Source: Paragonimus skrjabini miyazakii
Lineage: Eukaryota; Platyhelminthes; Trematoda; Plagiorchiida; Troglotrematidae
DNA length: 64,000 bases
Direction of reading: 5' to 3'
NCBI GenBank assembly: GCA_014338405.1
Contig: JTDE01000935.1
Span: 104,017-168,016 of the forward strand
Made by a program: the position numbers and the translations under genes. Below, one piece after another: positions 22,440 to 34,671 of the stretch; within the stretch, counting starts at the first letter, position 1; every line of letters begins with the position of its first letter. The notes under the pieces are model-generated. The model worked only from the letters and a program-made list of their open reading frames with translations. It ran no database searches and was not told the origin of the DNA.

Positions 22440-24660
22440 AAGAGAACTAATGAAAATGTCCTCACAAACTGATTCACTCTCATATTACAACTCGAAATCT
22501 ACCACGACCCTAAACCTCACTTCTATTGGACGTGAGATCCACAGACACTCCGAACCACTCGCACCCCTTTACCTGTCAAAGGAACCAATACGGTTCGCAG
22601 TTTGATGAATTAGTACGGACAGGGTCAGATGATCTGTGCTCCACTGTGACCGCTAACCTCGTTCTCATGTAGCAAAGCCGCTGACGTCCCTTGAATAACC
22701 CGTGCTACTTCCTCTATCAAAGTAGCCAATCCGAAGTGCTCTAATTAAGATTCGTTATCCCTTCCGGTTAGTTGGACCAATCGCGTTCTAGCAGTCACGT
22801 CCAAGTTTTAACATGGAAATCCTAATGTACCGAAGTGATTTGCTTTTGCATGAAATGGAAAATCTTGTGCCTAAAATGGAAACAGATATGTAAAATGGTA
22901 TAGTCTAACATTCGCCTCACATTTTGCATGACTGAATCGCCATATACAAATTTTCAGTTATTTTTGATCTTGGCAAGATGATCATTGACAAACCTTAACA
23001 AGAGGAAATCCCATATTTGACCTCTTTCCTGAGAAATGATCATAAGAGTGAAATAGATGCATTCACTTTTGAATGAGATCCAAATTCTATCGAAACATTC
23101 CATACCACTCATCAGTGTTTACTGAGTCCCTAGGGTTTGAATGAATTGTGCACTTGTTAAAATCCCCAAATAACGTTATTTCTTTACTGTCAACATAAAC
23201 CGTCTTATATGTAATGGACTGGGGTAGTACTGTGCATGGTAATCGACGCGACAAAGTTGCGTTTTAGAATTGTGCAAGAGGAGTTGTGTAAGAAGGAATT
23301 GTACAAAAGTCAGTAGTTGTGGCATGGTAATGAGCCACTTCATTTTCGGCATCATTCACGCAATAAATCATTGATTTGGTTGGCCCTATATAATAGTTAA
23401 TTGGTCATCCTGATAAACTTCGTAACGGACAGTTAGTTTTAGTAAACCGGTTTGTCATGTTGACTCTTGGGATATACTAGCAATTGCTGATAATGACGCT
23501 TTGCTAATGGTCAAGTTGGTTGATTTGTCACACGGCTACAAACTGTGTGCAATATAGGAAAAGTGTTGTCTAACAAGTTTAGATGTGAATGTTCTGCAAT
23601 ATTTGAGCGAAGATGCTGATATCTTACAAGCAAACTGCATAATGCAATATTGGTAGAACCACAGACCTACCGTGGACTACAGACAACTCCATTACGCGGC
23701 TTCATCATTGAAATATAATATCGTTGTTTATTTTTCGTAGATAACAAAACTCCACAAGTTTATGGTTTACATGAAACCCATAAACGAGGTATGACCTGGA
23801 ATTTGTTGTAGCGATCTTTAAGTCTCGTAGTGTATAAGTTCACAAACAATCGTTCCCCGAATAGGTTCAGGAAGACACTGTTGGTTGAAGCAAATAACAT
23901 CGAATAAATGATGACACATTGCAACATTCGCGCACGAAATCAAGGCGACTGGCATGCGTCTTTGATAATTTAATGAATGCAGATCTGGAATGCGTGAACG
24001 CCAGTGGAAAATATCTAACTGATGTATTCAGGAACAAGTGGGTGTAATTCCAACAGTGAATGGAATATTGGGAACAGGCCATGAATTGGAATTGTTGACC
24101 TATCTGAAGGTGGCGTTGTTGCTTGAAATGACGCTACGGAAGAGGTGGGAATAATCAGTCGCATCTTGCAGTTTGAAAATTTACATTTGAAAAAATTGTA
24201 CACCGGACAGCGGGCTGCAAGATAAAATATACTTATGGTTGTATGACTGGTACGCTAATATCTTACCGCGGTATCGAATCCCGAAAGAAATTTTGCCGAA
24301 TATGTTACACATTTCTAGACTTCGATGAACACTCCTTGGATGATCTGCATAGCGTTTGCTGTGCACTTTCGTCTAAACACAAGATTATTTATTAAAGCTC
24401 GAAAACATTTAACAGGCAGCCGCTGACGATCTCTCAAGTAGCTACACATGGCTATGTTAGCTTTGAACACCGACCTGAAAAAGTGCCAGACGCGACCGCG
24501 TGAGTGTCGACCGACGCGGTTCAACCCTCATTTATTCACGTGTCCTTCCGTTAGCCGATTCCTTCGTATTTGATTTGCGTACAAATCGCTGCTGCAAATC
24601 AGTGGACTTATGGATTGTTTCAACGATTCGAATAGCCCCATGAGTTCATTAGAAGTGAAA
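22440..24660. other. unassigned interval
   Basis: No gene, RNA or repeat is recognised over about 2.2 kb. Only short frames occur, without motif content. It lies between the transposase and the full PLE. Confidence 0.3.
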
Positions 24661-24669
24661 AGGTGTTTT

Positions 24670-24701
24670 GGTGAACATTCTGTCTTCGGTTAATCATCAA
24701 C
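24670..24701 (-). ncRNA. degenerate hammerhead-like motif, PLE 3' side
   Basis: On the minus strand it reads TTGATGATTAACCGAAGACA, recalling CTGATGA...CGAAA with several changes. It lies about 90 bases past the stop of the long PLE frame, where the other PLEs in this window carry a similar motif. Probably inactive. Confidence 0.4.
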
Positions 24702-24788
24702 GGGCAAATTACGTAGCATTTTATATAATCATGGTTGTCAAGCAAGCAAAATCATAGACACATCACACGGTTGTAAATTGGAGGCCAA

Positions 24789-26853
24789 TTAGGTGACAAA
24801 ATTGACCTCCGGAAATGTCCAGTCAGTAACGGGAGGCCATGGTAACCGTAGAGCTTGTACAAATTTCTTCTGAGCGCACAACTGTGGATTGCGCAACCGA
24901 ATTTCGATCTCTTCCGCAGTGGCCAGAATATGAAATTTGACTCCTCTGGATTGATGACTGGGTAGGCGGTGAATTGGCTGGAAAGCTACTTCTGATGAGA
25001 TTTTGTGCCATGAGTCAACAATGTGCGCCAGAATTGCACTCGAAATGGACTTCACATCACCTTTAGTCAGCCATGTGGGGTGGTGGTCACGTATTCTCTG
25101 AGAAAGGCGACTGGTTGTGCAACCGACGTAACCTGCTTCACAGAAGCATGTGAAAGAGTAAACACAAAATGAGGTTACACATTTAGGCAACGCATCTTTG
25201 AGTCGTACGTGAACTACCGGGTCGGATCTGAACGAGATTCGTAGTTGTGCAGCAATGTAGGTCTTTTCGATTGCACTACTTATTCTACGAGTCACTAGTT
25301 CAGCCAACGCCTGGCCTTTGTATTCTAGCGTCATGTAAACCAGCTTCCTTTCCGCAGATGGGAGCTTAACTCTCGGTTCTGTTAGTACCATATGTCTATC
25401 CACGGAGTTTACAGGATAGGCGTTCTCTGCGAAGATCCGCCGTGAAAACACCATTTCTGCATCAATCCTGTCATCTGTGCATATCCTCATAGCTCTGTAT
25501 GTTAGACTGTAAACGAGGTATTCCTTCTGTTTCAGAGGTACGTAACTGGAAAAGTGAGTATACTTACCGTTCCAAGTCCCCTTCTTGTGAATACTCCTCT
25601 GAATTGAACCGTCTGTACGAAGATTCAATGCCACATCCAAGAAGGATATTCGTCCATCTTTATCGGCCTCAAGTGTGAAGTTGAGATTAGGGTGTGATAT
25701 GTTCGCCTCAACGAGTAAGCTATTCAGATCCACAGTTTCGTCCACTACACAGATTATATCATCCAAGTCAATAAACCCACGAAGCGTAGTTCTTTCTAAC
25801 ATTGCCATGAAGATTTCTGCCAACAATGGGCCTAACGGTGACCCCATTGCAACGTCGTTATTCTGAAGGTAACTTTTCCCATCAATGTGAAGTTGTACAT
25901 TCTGTGTGTACGTTAACATCAGCTTCTTGATTGTGTCCACGGGTAAGCCCACATTTAAACCCACGGAACGAATATACCCGCAGAGGTAGTCAACGGTTTC
26001 CACAAATGGTACATTCGTGAACAAAGCAAATATCAAGGGAAAACACCTTCTTGTTTTCCACACTCAGCGACCGGATAGACTCAACAAACTCAAACTTATC
26101 TTTCAGTGAATGCACTGAGATGTCCTTCCGAACAGGTTCTAGCAACTCTGTTAGCCACTGTGCCATCGAATAGTATGAAGAAATTACACATATCAAGAAT
26201 CTGGCGTAATGGCAATCCCTCCTAGTGAACCTCTGGTAAACCACACAGTCTGGGTATTATGGTTCCAATGGGTCGAATTCGTTCAAATGTCGCGGACTCT
26301 ATCAAACCCTGTTGTTTGACGTCTATTACAGTTCTAGAAAAGGTTTTTCTTGATCGCATTGGTTCTATCTTTTTCACTTAGCAGGTTGCTGAATTTAGAT
26401 GGATCGCTCAAGATATCAGTCATTTTCTGCAGATAAGTCGATCTGTTGACCTGCATCCTTGTCAGACTTCGACAACAGAATATCATTATCTCTTCTCAAT
26501 TCGTTTAGCTCTTGAATATGGCGTTTCGTCAGAATACTGCTTAAGCGCGGTCTAGCGTTGAGGTACTGATAGGATGTGTTAACTAATGTGCTTTTGAAGT
26601 GTTCCGCATTGAGCACTGATGACGGAATCAGTGATTCTACTTGGCTGTATAAATTCTCCAACTGAACCTTTAAATCAAGTTGCTTAGTCTTATTTCTGGG
26701 ACGGCAAAACCTAGGACCGAGTGATAAAACTTCTAGCAACGGTTTCGATAGGTTCATCGTAGTAAAATTGTGGACGTACCTTTCTGGATTGCTTGGGAAC
26801 TCTGATATTGCACTTGTAGAATTTAAGCTGCTGTTCATTTTGCTAAACTTCAA
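24789..26853 (-). mobile_element. Penelope-like element 4: nearly complete RT plus GIY-YIG frame
   Basis: On the minus strand, 26853-26416 encodes the N-terminal region (LGPRFCRPRNKTKQLDL, then SDKD at the ADKG position). After a broken interval, 26244-25990 continues with EFVESIRSLSVENKKVFSLD. The long frame 26063-24789 (424 codons) holds the rest. It begins with TNVPFVETVDYLCGYI and MGSPLGPLLAEIF, then LDDIICVVD at the catalytic YxDD position. After that come FLDVALNLRTDGSIQR, the GIY-YIG domain (YSFTCFCEAGYVGCTTSRL, RIRDHHPTWL) and the terminal ALRLPWP. It mobilises itself by RT plus endonuclease in working elements; here frame shifts near 26050 and 26250-26416 and the altered N-terminal motif suggest it is dead but fairly young. 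Hammerhead-like motifs flank it on both sides. Confidence 0.85.
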
Positions 26854-26924
26854 ACTCGCTTGCTTCCCGACAATGTGCCGAACATAATCGTTGAACTGAA
26901 TACTCTTCAGTCGTGAGTTATTCG

Positions 26925-26967
26925 ACCGCTGTGACTCGAGGGTTCACATTTCGTTTCACTTCGTCGG
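26925..26967 (-). ncRNA. degenerate hammerhead-like motif, PLE 5' side
   Basis: On the minus strand: CCGACGA (CUGANGA with one change), AGTGAAAC, GAA, then ATGTGA with a matching TCACA nine bases on, which could form a 5-bp stem III. The expected pair before C17 is changed. It has the same orientation as the PLE frame and the 3' motif at 24670-24701, as expected for the pseudo-LTRs of PLEs. Confidence 0.45.
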
Positions 26968-27012
26968 AACCTGGTGTTCTGTCAGCACCATCGGTCGTTT
27001 CATAGATTTTAT

Positions 27013-27596
27013 TGTGTTGGATTATCAGACTGGAGGTGTTAGTATTCCAACACTCGGCGGAATACCTCAACATGTGTGGGTGGTACGCCCAGAAACCTAC
27101 AGCGAGCGGATCGGGGACAGCATGGTCAAAAAGGTTTGTGTACATAGATGGGCGACCGAGCGTTCCATCGTTCAACCGGCTTGCAAAAACAGGCGAAACG
27201 TGGCAGGCAAAACAGGATGGGCAACCAGATTGAAGGAGCGATTATTCCAACACTCGGCGGAATATCTCGACACGGTCGTAGAATACGGCCAAAACCCATA
27301 GTGAATCAATTATAAACAACACAAGCGACCGGACTAGCCATAGCTCAACGAAATCGGATAAACGGACGAAGGGTGTCAGGCAGAAAACCCCCGGGTAAAA
27401 GGCGCCAATCACACACATTAACCTTGCAGAAGTGTACACGACGTGTGAGCAAAAACCGGGGGGTGTTTTGGAGTGGACTTCTGATTCATAACCGCGAGCG
27501 CGCGCGTAGCATTGTAACTAGCGAGTTGGACAGTATAGATTGTGCTTTATTTGACACCTTTTCGCTACGCTGGTGCTGTGTCATGAACACAACGCA
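27013..27596 (+). repeat. Ty3/gypsy 5' LTR with internal duplication
   Basis: It starts TGTGTTGGATTATC and ends about ...AACGCA. Its start matches the 3' LTR at 30831, and its body (27241-27575) matches the solo LTR at 31884-32262 almost base for base. A segment with attccaacactcggcggaat occurs twice, at about 27043 and 27243, so this LTR contains an extra roughly 200 bp relative to the solo copy. The exact 3' boundary is uncertain. Confidence 0.75.
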
Positions 27597-27607
27597 ATGA
27601 AGTTGCC

Positions 27608-28032
27608 ATGGCGAGACCTATTTACGGATGGAGACGTGACGCTCAAGACCCCCTGGTTCACTATCAGCACTTATTACGACAGTTGACTTTGGGCTTACCG
27701 CATGCAGATGAGAAAACGAAGGATACATTGGTGACAGAGTGGTTTTACAGAGTTCGTCGCCGGAGTTTCAAGAGAGCGCTCGGATGGCCGAGTCTTGTGG
27801 GATCACGGACATTGAACGGATTGTCGAAACTGCACAGTACCTACCCGTACGGACGCGAGTCGAACGGCTGGGAGTCAAGGGGTTTGCAGAGAAAGTGGAG
27901 GAGCTGACGCAAACGGTGGAAGGTTTGAAGATGAATGTGAAACCAATAGAACGACAAGTTAGAGGAATACGTGAACTATCTCATCGTAATCACTGTTCTG
28001 TTTGTAATGAGATGGTACACTTTACCCGCTAG
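27608..28032 (+). pseudogene. Ty3/gypsy gag remnant
   Basis: A first frame from ATG 27608 (MARPIYGWRRDAQDPLVHY, then LGLPHADEKTKDTLV) shifts near 27740 into a second frame. That frame contains CGITDIERIVETAQYL, a coiled region (EKVEELTQTVEGLKM) and CSVCNEMVHF, the start of a CCHC zinc knuckle. It follows directly after the 5' LTR. The frame shift and missing last knuckle residues show decay. Confidence 0.6.
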
Positions 28033-28079
28033 TTTTATGACAGACGTCTTCATCCTTGTCTTTCGGTAGTAACGGGTTA

Positions 28080-30830
28080 TCACTGGGCGTTCCACAGGTA
28101 AAAGTGCTGATCGAAGCAGAACAAACAGTGCGATAGTAGATACGGGGGAAGGTGCGTCAAGTACAGGCAGTTCGCGCGGACTGCCGGTTAGGTCCGGTAA
28201 CTGGTATGTAGTTACGGTCGGAGGGACGGCTTTTAAGGCATTAGTACTCAGAACGGTACTAGGAGTGCCCGTTAGGTCCGGTATTCGGCATGCAGTTACG
28301 GTCGGAGGGACGGCGTTAAAGGTGCTGTGGACTCAAAACGCTAAGATCCAGATAGGGGGCGTCAGGCTGCGCTACGCGACGTTAGTGATTGACAGTGTGA
28401 AAGTGACGATAACAGGCGCCGATCTGCTACGTCGACTGAAGGCAAACATAGACCTGGAGAGGAACGGGTTGCGTGTTGGTGGTGATGTCGTGCAGTTCCA
28501 TCGCGAAGAGACCAAGCGGCAGTATCGAATGGACAGCGTCTCGATGAAATCTATGCCAGAGTGTCTGACTGCAGTCATCGAGCATTGCGTTGATGAGTTT
28601 GCTGACTTGTTCACTAGCACGGATGATGAATACGGTTTCCGTACACGGAAGGAACACTCGATAGACTTACAGCGGGGTGAAGAATGCAGACAAGCATACC
28701 GGAGAATACCATTCAAGTTGATTCCAGAAGTGAAAAGGCAGTCAAAGGAGATGTTGGAGGAAGGAATAATTCAAAATACGAGGACCGACTTTCGCCACCG
28801 GTCGTGTTGACTAGGAAGGTAGGTGGAACCTACCAATTTTGCTTCGATTTCAGATAGCTGAACAGAGTGACAATCAAGAACGCGTTCCTGATGCTTTAGA
28901 TGGGGGAGATCTTTGCGAATCTGCACGAAGCTAGAGCACTATCCCTCACCGATCTGCGTTTCGGTTGCTGACAACTACCAATCTCTAGGAAGGACAGAGC
29001 GAATACAGCCATTTGTACGAAAAGGTAGCAGTACGGGTTTCTTACGATGCCATTCGGCCTGCTCAACGCTCCGGCTACCTTCAGACGTCTCTTACTTCGC
29101 ATTTAGGAGGGTCAGTAGGGTGTAGCCGTATACGGAGATGACACCGTTGTATTCTCCAGAACGGTGCCGGAACACTTAGACGGACTGCGAGCAGTATTAC
29201 AGCAAATCAACGCAGCCGGCCTAAAACTGAGTAGTAAGAAGTGCTAACTAGACCGCAATCCAATCGTTTGCATAGGACACATGGTTTAGAATGGGAAAAT
29301 TCAAACACTGCCAAAGAAGTTGATAGCCATCAAGGACCTTCCAACACCTAAATCGAAGCGGCAACTGAGGTGTTTCTTCGGAATGGTCGGTTACGATTCA
29401 AAACTTACGCCGGGGTTTTCCCAGAAAGCATATCCACTATTCCAACTGCTGAGGAGAGACAGAAAATTTGTATGGACTGAAGAATTGTAGGTGGCATTCA
29501 ACGAACTCAAACAGAAAGCTGCCTGTATCCGACGGTGCCTGATAATCCCAAAACCGAATGAGCCATTCCCGGTCTCAGTTGATGCAAGTGATATCGGAAT
29601 CGGGACAGATCTTTAACAACCGTTGGAGATAGTTGAGTATGTCAGCCGAGTACTGAAGGAAGCAGAAAGAAAGTATTCCACCACGGAGGAAGAATGCCTA
29701 GCCATCGTCTGAGCGCTGGAGAAGTGGAGGAATTATTTGATAGCGATAACCTTTCACGTCAAGAAACAGAGTAGGCTTCGACCTCGTTGACTGCCGTTTA
29801 TTCCTGTCTACCAGAGGGAACATGTGGTTCGACTGGCACTCAGAGATGTTCACCTAAAACGAGAACGCCTTTTTGAACTACTGCAGAGGAAGGTATTTTC
29901 GCCCACGATGTGGAAAGATTTGGCTGATTTCATTCAAACCTGCGCCCAATGCCAGGAGAACCGGGAGACAATGACGACAACACCACTCGATCGTAACACA
30001 GCAGGTCGCGCACACTTGGGGTGTAGACATTTTTGGTCCAATCCCAAAATGTTCAAATGGAAATCGCTACATAGTTATGATTGACCATTTCACACGCTGG
30101 TTGGAAGCCATCCAACGGCAGGCCAAACGAGCGGAACAATTTCGCACACTTTCATGAAAAATGTCCTCGCTCGTTTTGGAATACCACACGGAGTTATCAC
30201 GGACCAAGACTCGTGTTTTGAGGGGTGGCTAGTTCATGAGATGCTGAGGAATTGGGGAATTCAGTGCCTAAGGACGTCGCCATGCCATCCACAAACGAGC
30301 GGTTCAATCATACAATGAATGAGTGGCTGCAATGTAGAGCCAATAACTCGACAGAGGGACCAGCGTATGTTTTGTTTACATATTGCACGACAAAGCATGC
30401 GACAAGTGAGAGTTCGCCATTTGAACTCACATACGGGAGGGAACCAAGAATTCTCTTGGATATTTGTGTGTCCAGAGACAGAGAGGGGGAATTACTGCCG
30501 CAAGAACGACAACACCTGGAACACCGTGCGCTTGAACAGACAACAAAAATTCAATGCCGACATAAGCAAAGATATGACGTGAGGCATAACGCACATAAAT
30601 GACGCTCGTTCAGGATCGGAGACCAGGTGAAAGTAAGGGATTACAGCCGAACAGAAACATCCGGCTCCGGCGCAGAAAAATGTAGATCGCGGTGGAACAG
30701 ACCATTTACCATCACGAACTGCTAGAATACGAGCTTCCAAATCGGCCAAGGTCCTCGAGGGCGATGGATCAAGTGCTGTACACTTGGCATCCTGGCACAA
30801 TCGCGGCAAATTCCTTAAGGAAGGGGCGAG
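28080..30830 (+). pseudogene. Ty3/gypsy pol: protease, RT, RNase H, integrase, decayed
   Basis: Domains in order, across many frames: aspartic protease IVDTGEGAS (about 28131); linker with LLRRLKANIDLERNGL; RT with SPVVLTRKVGGTYQF, MPFGLLNAPATFRRL (about 29048) and VYGDDTVVFS (about 29130); RNase H with VDASDIGIG and KYSTTEEECLAIV. The integrase has its zinc domain (HLKRERLF to CAQCQENR, about 29850-29970) and core residues in VDIFGP, ITDQDS and NERFNH. At least ten stops or frame shifts. No env is seen. The order RT-RNase H-integrase identifies Ty3/gypsy rather than copia. Confidence 0.85.
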
Positions 30831-30890
30831 TGTGGTAGATTATCGGACCGGAGATGCGAGTATTCCAGCATTCGGTGAAATACCTCAACG
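30817..30890 (+). repeat. polypurine tract and truncated 3' LTR
   Basis: A purine tract (aaggaaggggcgag, 30817-30830) directly precedes TGTGGTAGATTATC at 30831, the same start as the 5' LTR. Similarity continues through tattccagcattcggtgaaa to about 30888 and then fades, so the 3' LTR is truncated or strongly diverged. Confidence 0.7.
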
Positions 30891-31261
30891 TCAAAAGAAG
30901 AACGCCAATCAGTAGGGTCTGATCGTACGAGTTCAGAAAATTTCGAAATATGGTGGTCGGAGAAGATAAGTCTTATCCGGTGCTAAAAGATATGTACAAG
31001 TAAGTATTGCCCATTTACCCGAATCTGAATTAACCGGATGTCCACGTAAACGAGCAAGTGACAATCAGATTACTTGGCTGTTCTTGGTTAACACAAAATG
31101 TCTGAAAATGATTTAAGCTTGAGTTGATTAAAACCATGGATTCCATATTGTGATGAGCAGGTTCACAATCGTTTGTTTCAGAACAGATCCGGAAATAATT
31201 AACTAATCTTAGTTACAACATGGAGTTCAAGCATAGATGTCACGATTTTAGATAGTGTGTT

Positions 31262-31690
31262 AAGAATATTTTGTTTAACAGAAACACAAACATACATACT
31301 AGAGAACTGCAGGAACAACTAGACACCAATTTGACGCGCCAATTTCATTTGTATCGATTCTTATCGTGTCCTTCCAAAGAAAGGCAAACAGATTTTGCAC
31401 TCAAACTCAGACTGTGGTGTTTTCACAAGTATTTGCATGAAAATAATCTATTCCCGTGAACTGGTAAATACAGTTTCAATGTGGGTGTCAGGTCACTTAA
31501 CTGAACACAACGGAACAACAGTTGCCTAGGAGAGTAACCGAGCGTGTTTCGGCTTGTGCTGATTGTGAGATAGAAACGGTTTCAGCATCGGGTGTTGCGC
31601 AACCAGCGCAACGCAAACAGCCAACCATCGATGACACGCTACTTGTTGAACTCCGAACATATGGTCATCATTGGTCCTGTCTTCAAAATC
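31262..31690 (+). pseudogene. unclassified repeated coding segment, copy B
   Basis: The frame 31271-31459 (LFNRNTNIHTRELQEQL and FHLYRFLSCPSKERQ) followed by ELVNTVSMWVSGHLTEHNGT aligns with the minus-strand segment at 10276-10795. Stops after NGTTVA show decay. The protein family is not recognised. Confidence 0.4.
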
Positions 31691-31883
31691 GTCTACATGA
31701 CCAACAATCGACGACTGCTTCAGTCCGTTGAGACTGTTGCTGTTCAAATTTGGGAGCCACTTTCTCTGTCAACAGAGGTACATGGTCACCATGCTGAAAC
31801 TGTTGTGAAGAGTGATCAGTTTCATTGCTCAAATGTGCGTGCGTGTAGTGTGTGTGTCAGTGCATGTTGCTTCCCAGGACGAG

Positions 31884-32262
31884 TACGTTATGCTCAGATA
31901 GTTCATACTCTAGCGAAAAGGCGTCCTATAAAGCACAATCTATACTGTCCAACTCGCTAGTTACAATGCTACGCGCGCGCTCACGGTTATGAATCAGAAG
32001 TCCATTCCAAAACATCCCCGGTTTTCACTCACACGTCGTGTACACTTCCGCAAGGTTAACGTGTGTGATCGACGAATTTTATCGGGGGAGTTTCCGCCTG
32101 CCACCCTTCGTCCGTTTGTCCGATTTCGTTGAGCTATGGCTAGTCCGGTCGCTTGTGTTGTTTATAATTGATCCACTGTGGGCTTTGGCCGTATTCTACG
32201 ACCGTGTCGAGATATTCCGCCGTGTTGGAATAATTTTAGTTCAAGCTTGATTATCCTCCACA
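31884..32262 (-). repeat. solo LTR of the gypsy family, inverted
   Basis: Read on the minus strand it starts TGTGGAGGATAATC at 32262 and matches the 5' LTR body: ggcggaatatctcgacacgg, gtagaatacggccaaa, gtgtacacgacgtgtgag, gcgagttggacagtatag. It is close to base-for-base and better preserved than the LTRs of the internal element nearby. No internal gypsy sequence adjoins it, so it is a solo LTR made by LTR-LTR recombination, or one end of a rearranged element. Confidence 0.85.
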
Positions 32263-32269
32263 ATAACAG

Positions 32270-34470
32270 TATCTCGGTTTTATTTTTGCGCATGATTGCA
32301 TCGACCAAGTGCCTGGTCTTTTGGCACCTGAATTTTTCCTCTTTTCGTAAACGTGGATGCAAGCGGTCTTCTACCCATTCTTTTCTTCAGCGTTGTTGAT
32401 GTATTGTATGATGAATGGTTTGCCTATTCCTTTCGCAGTCCAATCTGGATTTTGTTTTCCATCCCTGTCTTCTCTAGAATGCACAAGCATGTAATCGTAT
32501 GGAATGCATGTCTTTCTTCTCAGTATAGATCCTTTCATTGCAGTCTCTCTCTCTCTGTTTATTGTCTGAGAGATAAGGGCTTTAGTTTCCTACTAGCCAT
32601 TTCATTGGTTAATCAACATTATCCGGCTGGACACAAAGGCCTCACTCACACATCTACTGGACAAGTGGTGTATGAGTGGAACCACAAGTGGTACAGAGCA
32701 TGTCACTTGGGATGATGGTTCGAAACACGAACATTTTTAGTTGGCACTCAAGCTCCCACAACTAAGAGGCCCGTTGCAAGCTACATAGGGAGGGGTGTGT
32801 TTGGTTGAGATGCAGCAACTGTATTCCTAACTGTCTTGATAAATCACTCACACTAGTCCTCTGAAATGGCGAGTGCAAAAATAGCTTCTGTTCTTCCAAT
32901 TCCTCGTGTATACGTTAATTTATTTTTGACACAAACGTTATGTTTGTTTCCAGTGGAAGCAGTCCTATGTTTTCAGCAATCTTTCGGACTGTTTCACTTT
33001 CTCGGGAATAATAACACATCTGAAGGCTTGTTCACATGGTAACTGTATGTAACACGAAAGGTCATCATAGTGACCGGCCGAACTCCTCTACAACATGACT
33101 TGAGTTGCAAAACAGCACCATTCCTTCTTGTCAGATGGCTCACACAAATCAACCAATTGACATCTACATACACTTTACGTGATCATTTTGAGTCCGTCGA
33201 ACTGATTGTCAGCTGGGAATCAGAGGAACCATAAATTGGTTTACTGAAACTCTTATCGGTTTTGCGCGTTGGCTGCAAACACGCAAATATAGTGCTTCAT
33301 AAAAGTAACCAATAGGGAATGGACCTTCACCTGAGACCACTGTTGGGAAGATGGGAGTATGAGAAAGCGGAGAACATAACTGGCTATCTGATAACAGTGA
33401 CGCTGATTGAATCTTATTGAATGCCTACATGGATTAACAACGTCAGAGATAAAGCGCAACAAACGAGCAGCGCATCTTCTGACCAACCACACAAAAATTG
33501 ACGTAGAAATGAATGTCATACAAGGGCCAGGTTATCCACAATGTGAAATGTATTTATGTTTACTTCAAAGTTTCGGATTTGGCTAATATGTCATGCCATC
33601 ACAAGTTCTGGCAACAACAAACCAGAGCCAACCCGAACGCTAGAAAAAACTGCACAAGCACAATTAACCTCCACAGCCTCATCCCGATTGTTAATCAGTG
33701 AATGATGAAATACGCGCCCAATACGAACCGGCTACCTCTTAGAAAATCGCAAAAGTGGACTGATTTAATTGTAGATTTCTAATATTCAGGATACGGCCAT
33801 CGATAAAAATACAGGAATTGGTTTTAACTAACTTAACCAAAATGAAATAGGAACTCTACAAAATTTGGCTAGATTACAGAGTTATAAAGGGCATAGTAAT
33901 TTCACATTTGGGTTACATGTTAGGACTACTGAGTTGAAAGTGGTTTGTCAGATTGGATTTGATACACGTTTTATGAGGTTTACAGTGATTCCGACTGTGA
34001 CTCAACAATGTTTGCGTAGTGTGTAACATTTTTACAAATTTACTGGTTGTATGATTGACATTGTAAGATAGTTTCAAACACAGTCTAACTATGTGGGGTG
34101 GTTGACCGCATTGCGTTTGCATTAGTAGACACAAATTGAAACAAATTCAACCAACTGATTGTGGAACCGACTGCTAGTAGCACGATTTTCTGACATTCAT
34201 CCCGAGTATCAATTAACCTGAGTACAAGGTACTTTTTTAAATAGAAATGCATGAGTACGTCCTGGTGGAAATGATACACAATCGCAAACCAATACAATCA
34301 AACGCACATGCAAACTATTGATATTCACCTCGAAATCTGTCAAATCCATCACAACACATGAAAATAGCTGAATTTGTACTACAGGCCTGATGGAGAAAAA
34401 CAAGTCAACTTCATGGACCAGATTAAGGAGGATTCCGTGGATTTGGTTGGTAAATTAAAAAGGTCTTTAC
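32270..34470. other. unassigned interval
   Basis: No gene is recognised. There is a short (TC)n run near 32541-32556. A minus-strand frame at 33253-33519 is protein-like but has no motif. Confidence 0.3.
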
Positions 34471-34476
34471 CGTTGA

Positions 34477-34671
34477 ATGAAAACTTTGTCTTTTTCGATT
34501 ACTGCAAATAGTCGTATACTGCAGACGTATATCACTTTGTCATTATTGTTTGCATTGATTGTGTGCGAGCGTCTATTGTGGGAATCGTTCTTTCAGCCAG
34601 GGACCTCCTCAGTGGTGACTGCGATTGATGAAACAGTTTTGAGGGGTTTTCGACCAGCAGAAATTAACTAG
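34477..34671 (+). other. open frame with hydrophobic segment, unrecognised
   Basis: A 64-codon frame with a hydrophobic stretch (TYITLSLLFALIVCERLLW) that could be a membrane segment. There is no matching copy and no splice support, so it may be chance. Confidence 0.15.

Noticed and set aside
22076..22483. Four open frames spanning the run of N at 22156-22379
   Set aside because: They are open only because N codons contain no stops. Only the minus-strand frame with transposase motifs on its far side was kept.
28372..28716. Minus-strand frames opposite gypsy pol
   Set aside because: They are antisense shadows of the protease to RT region.
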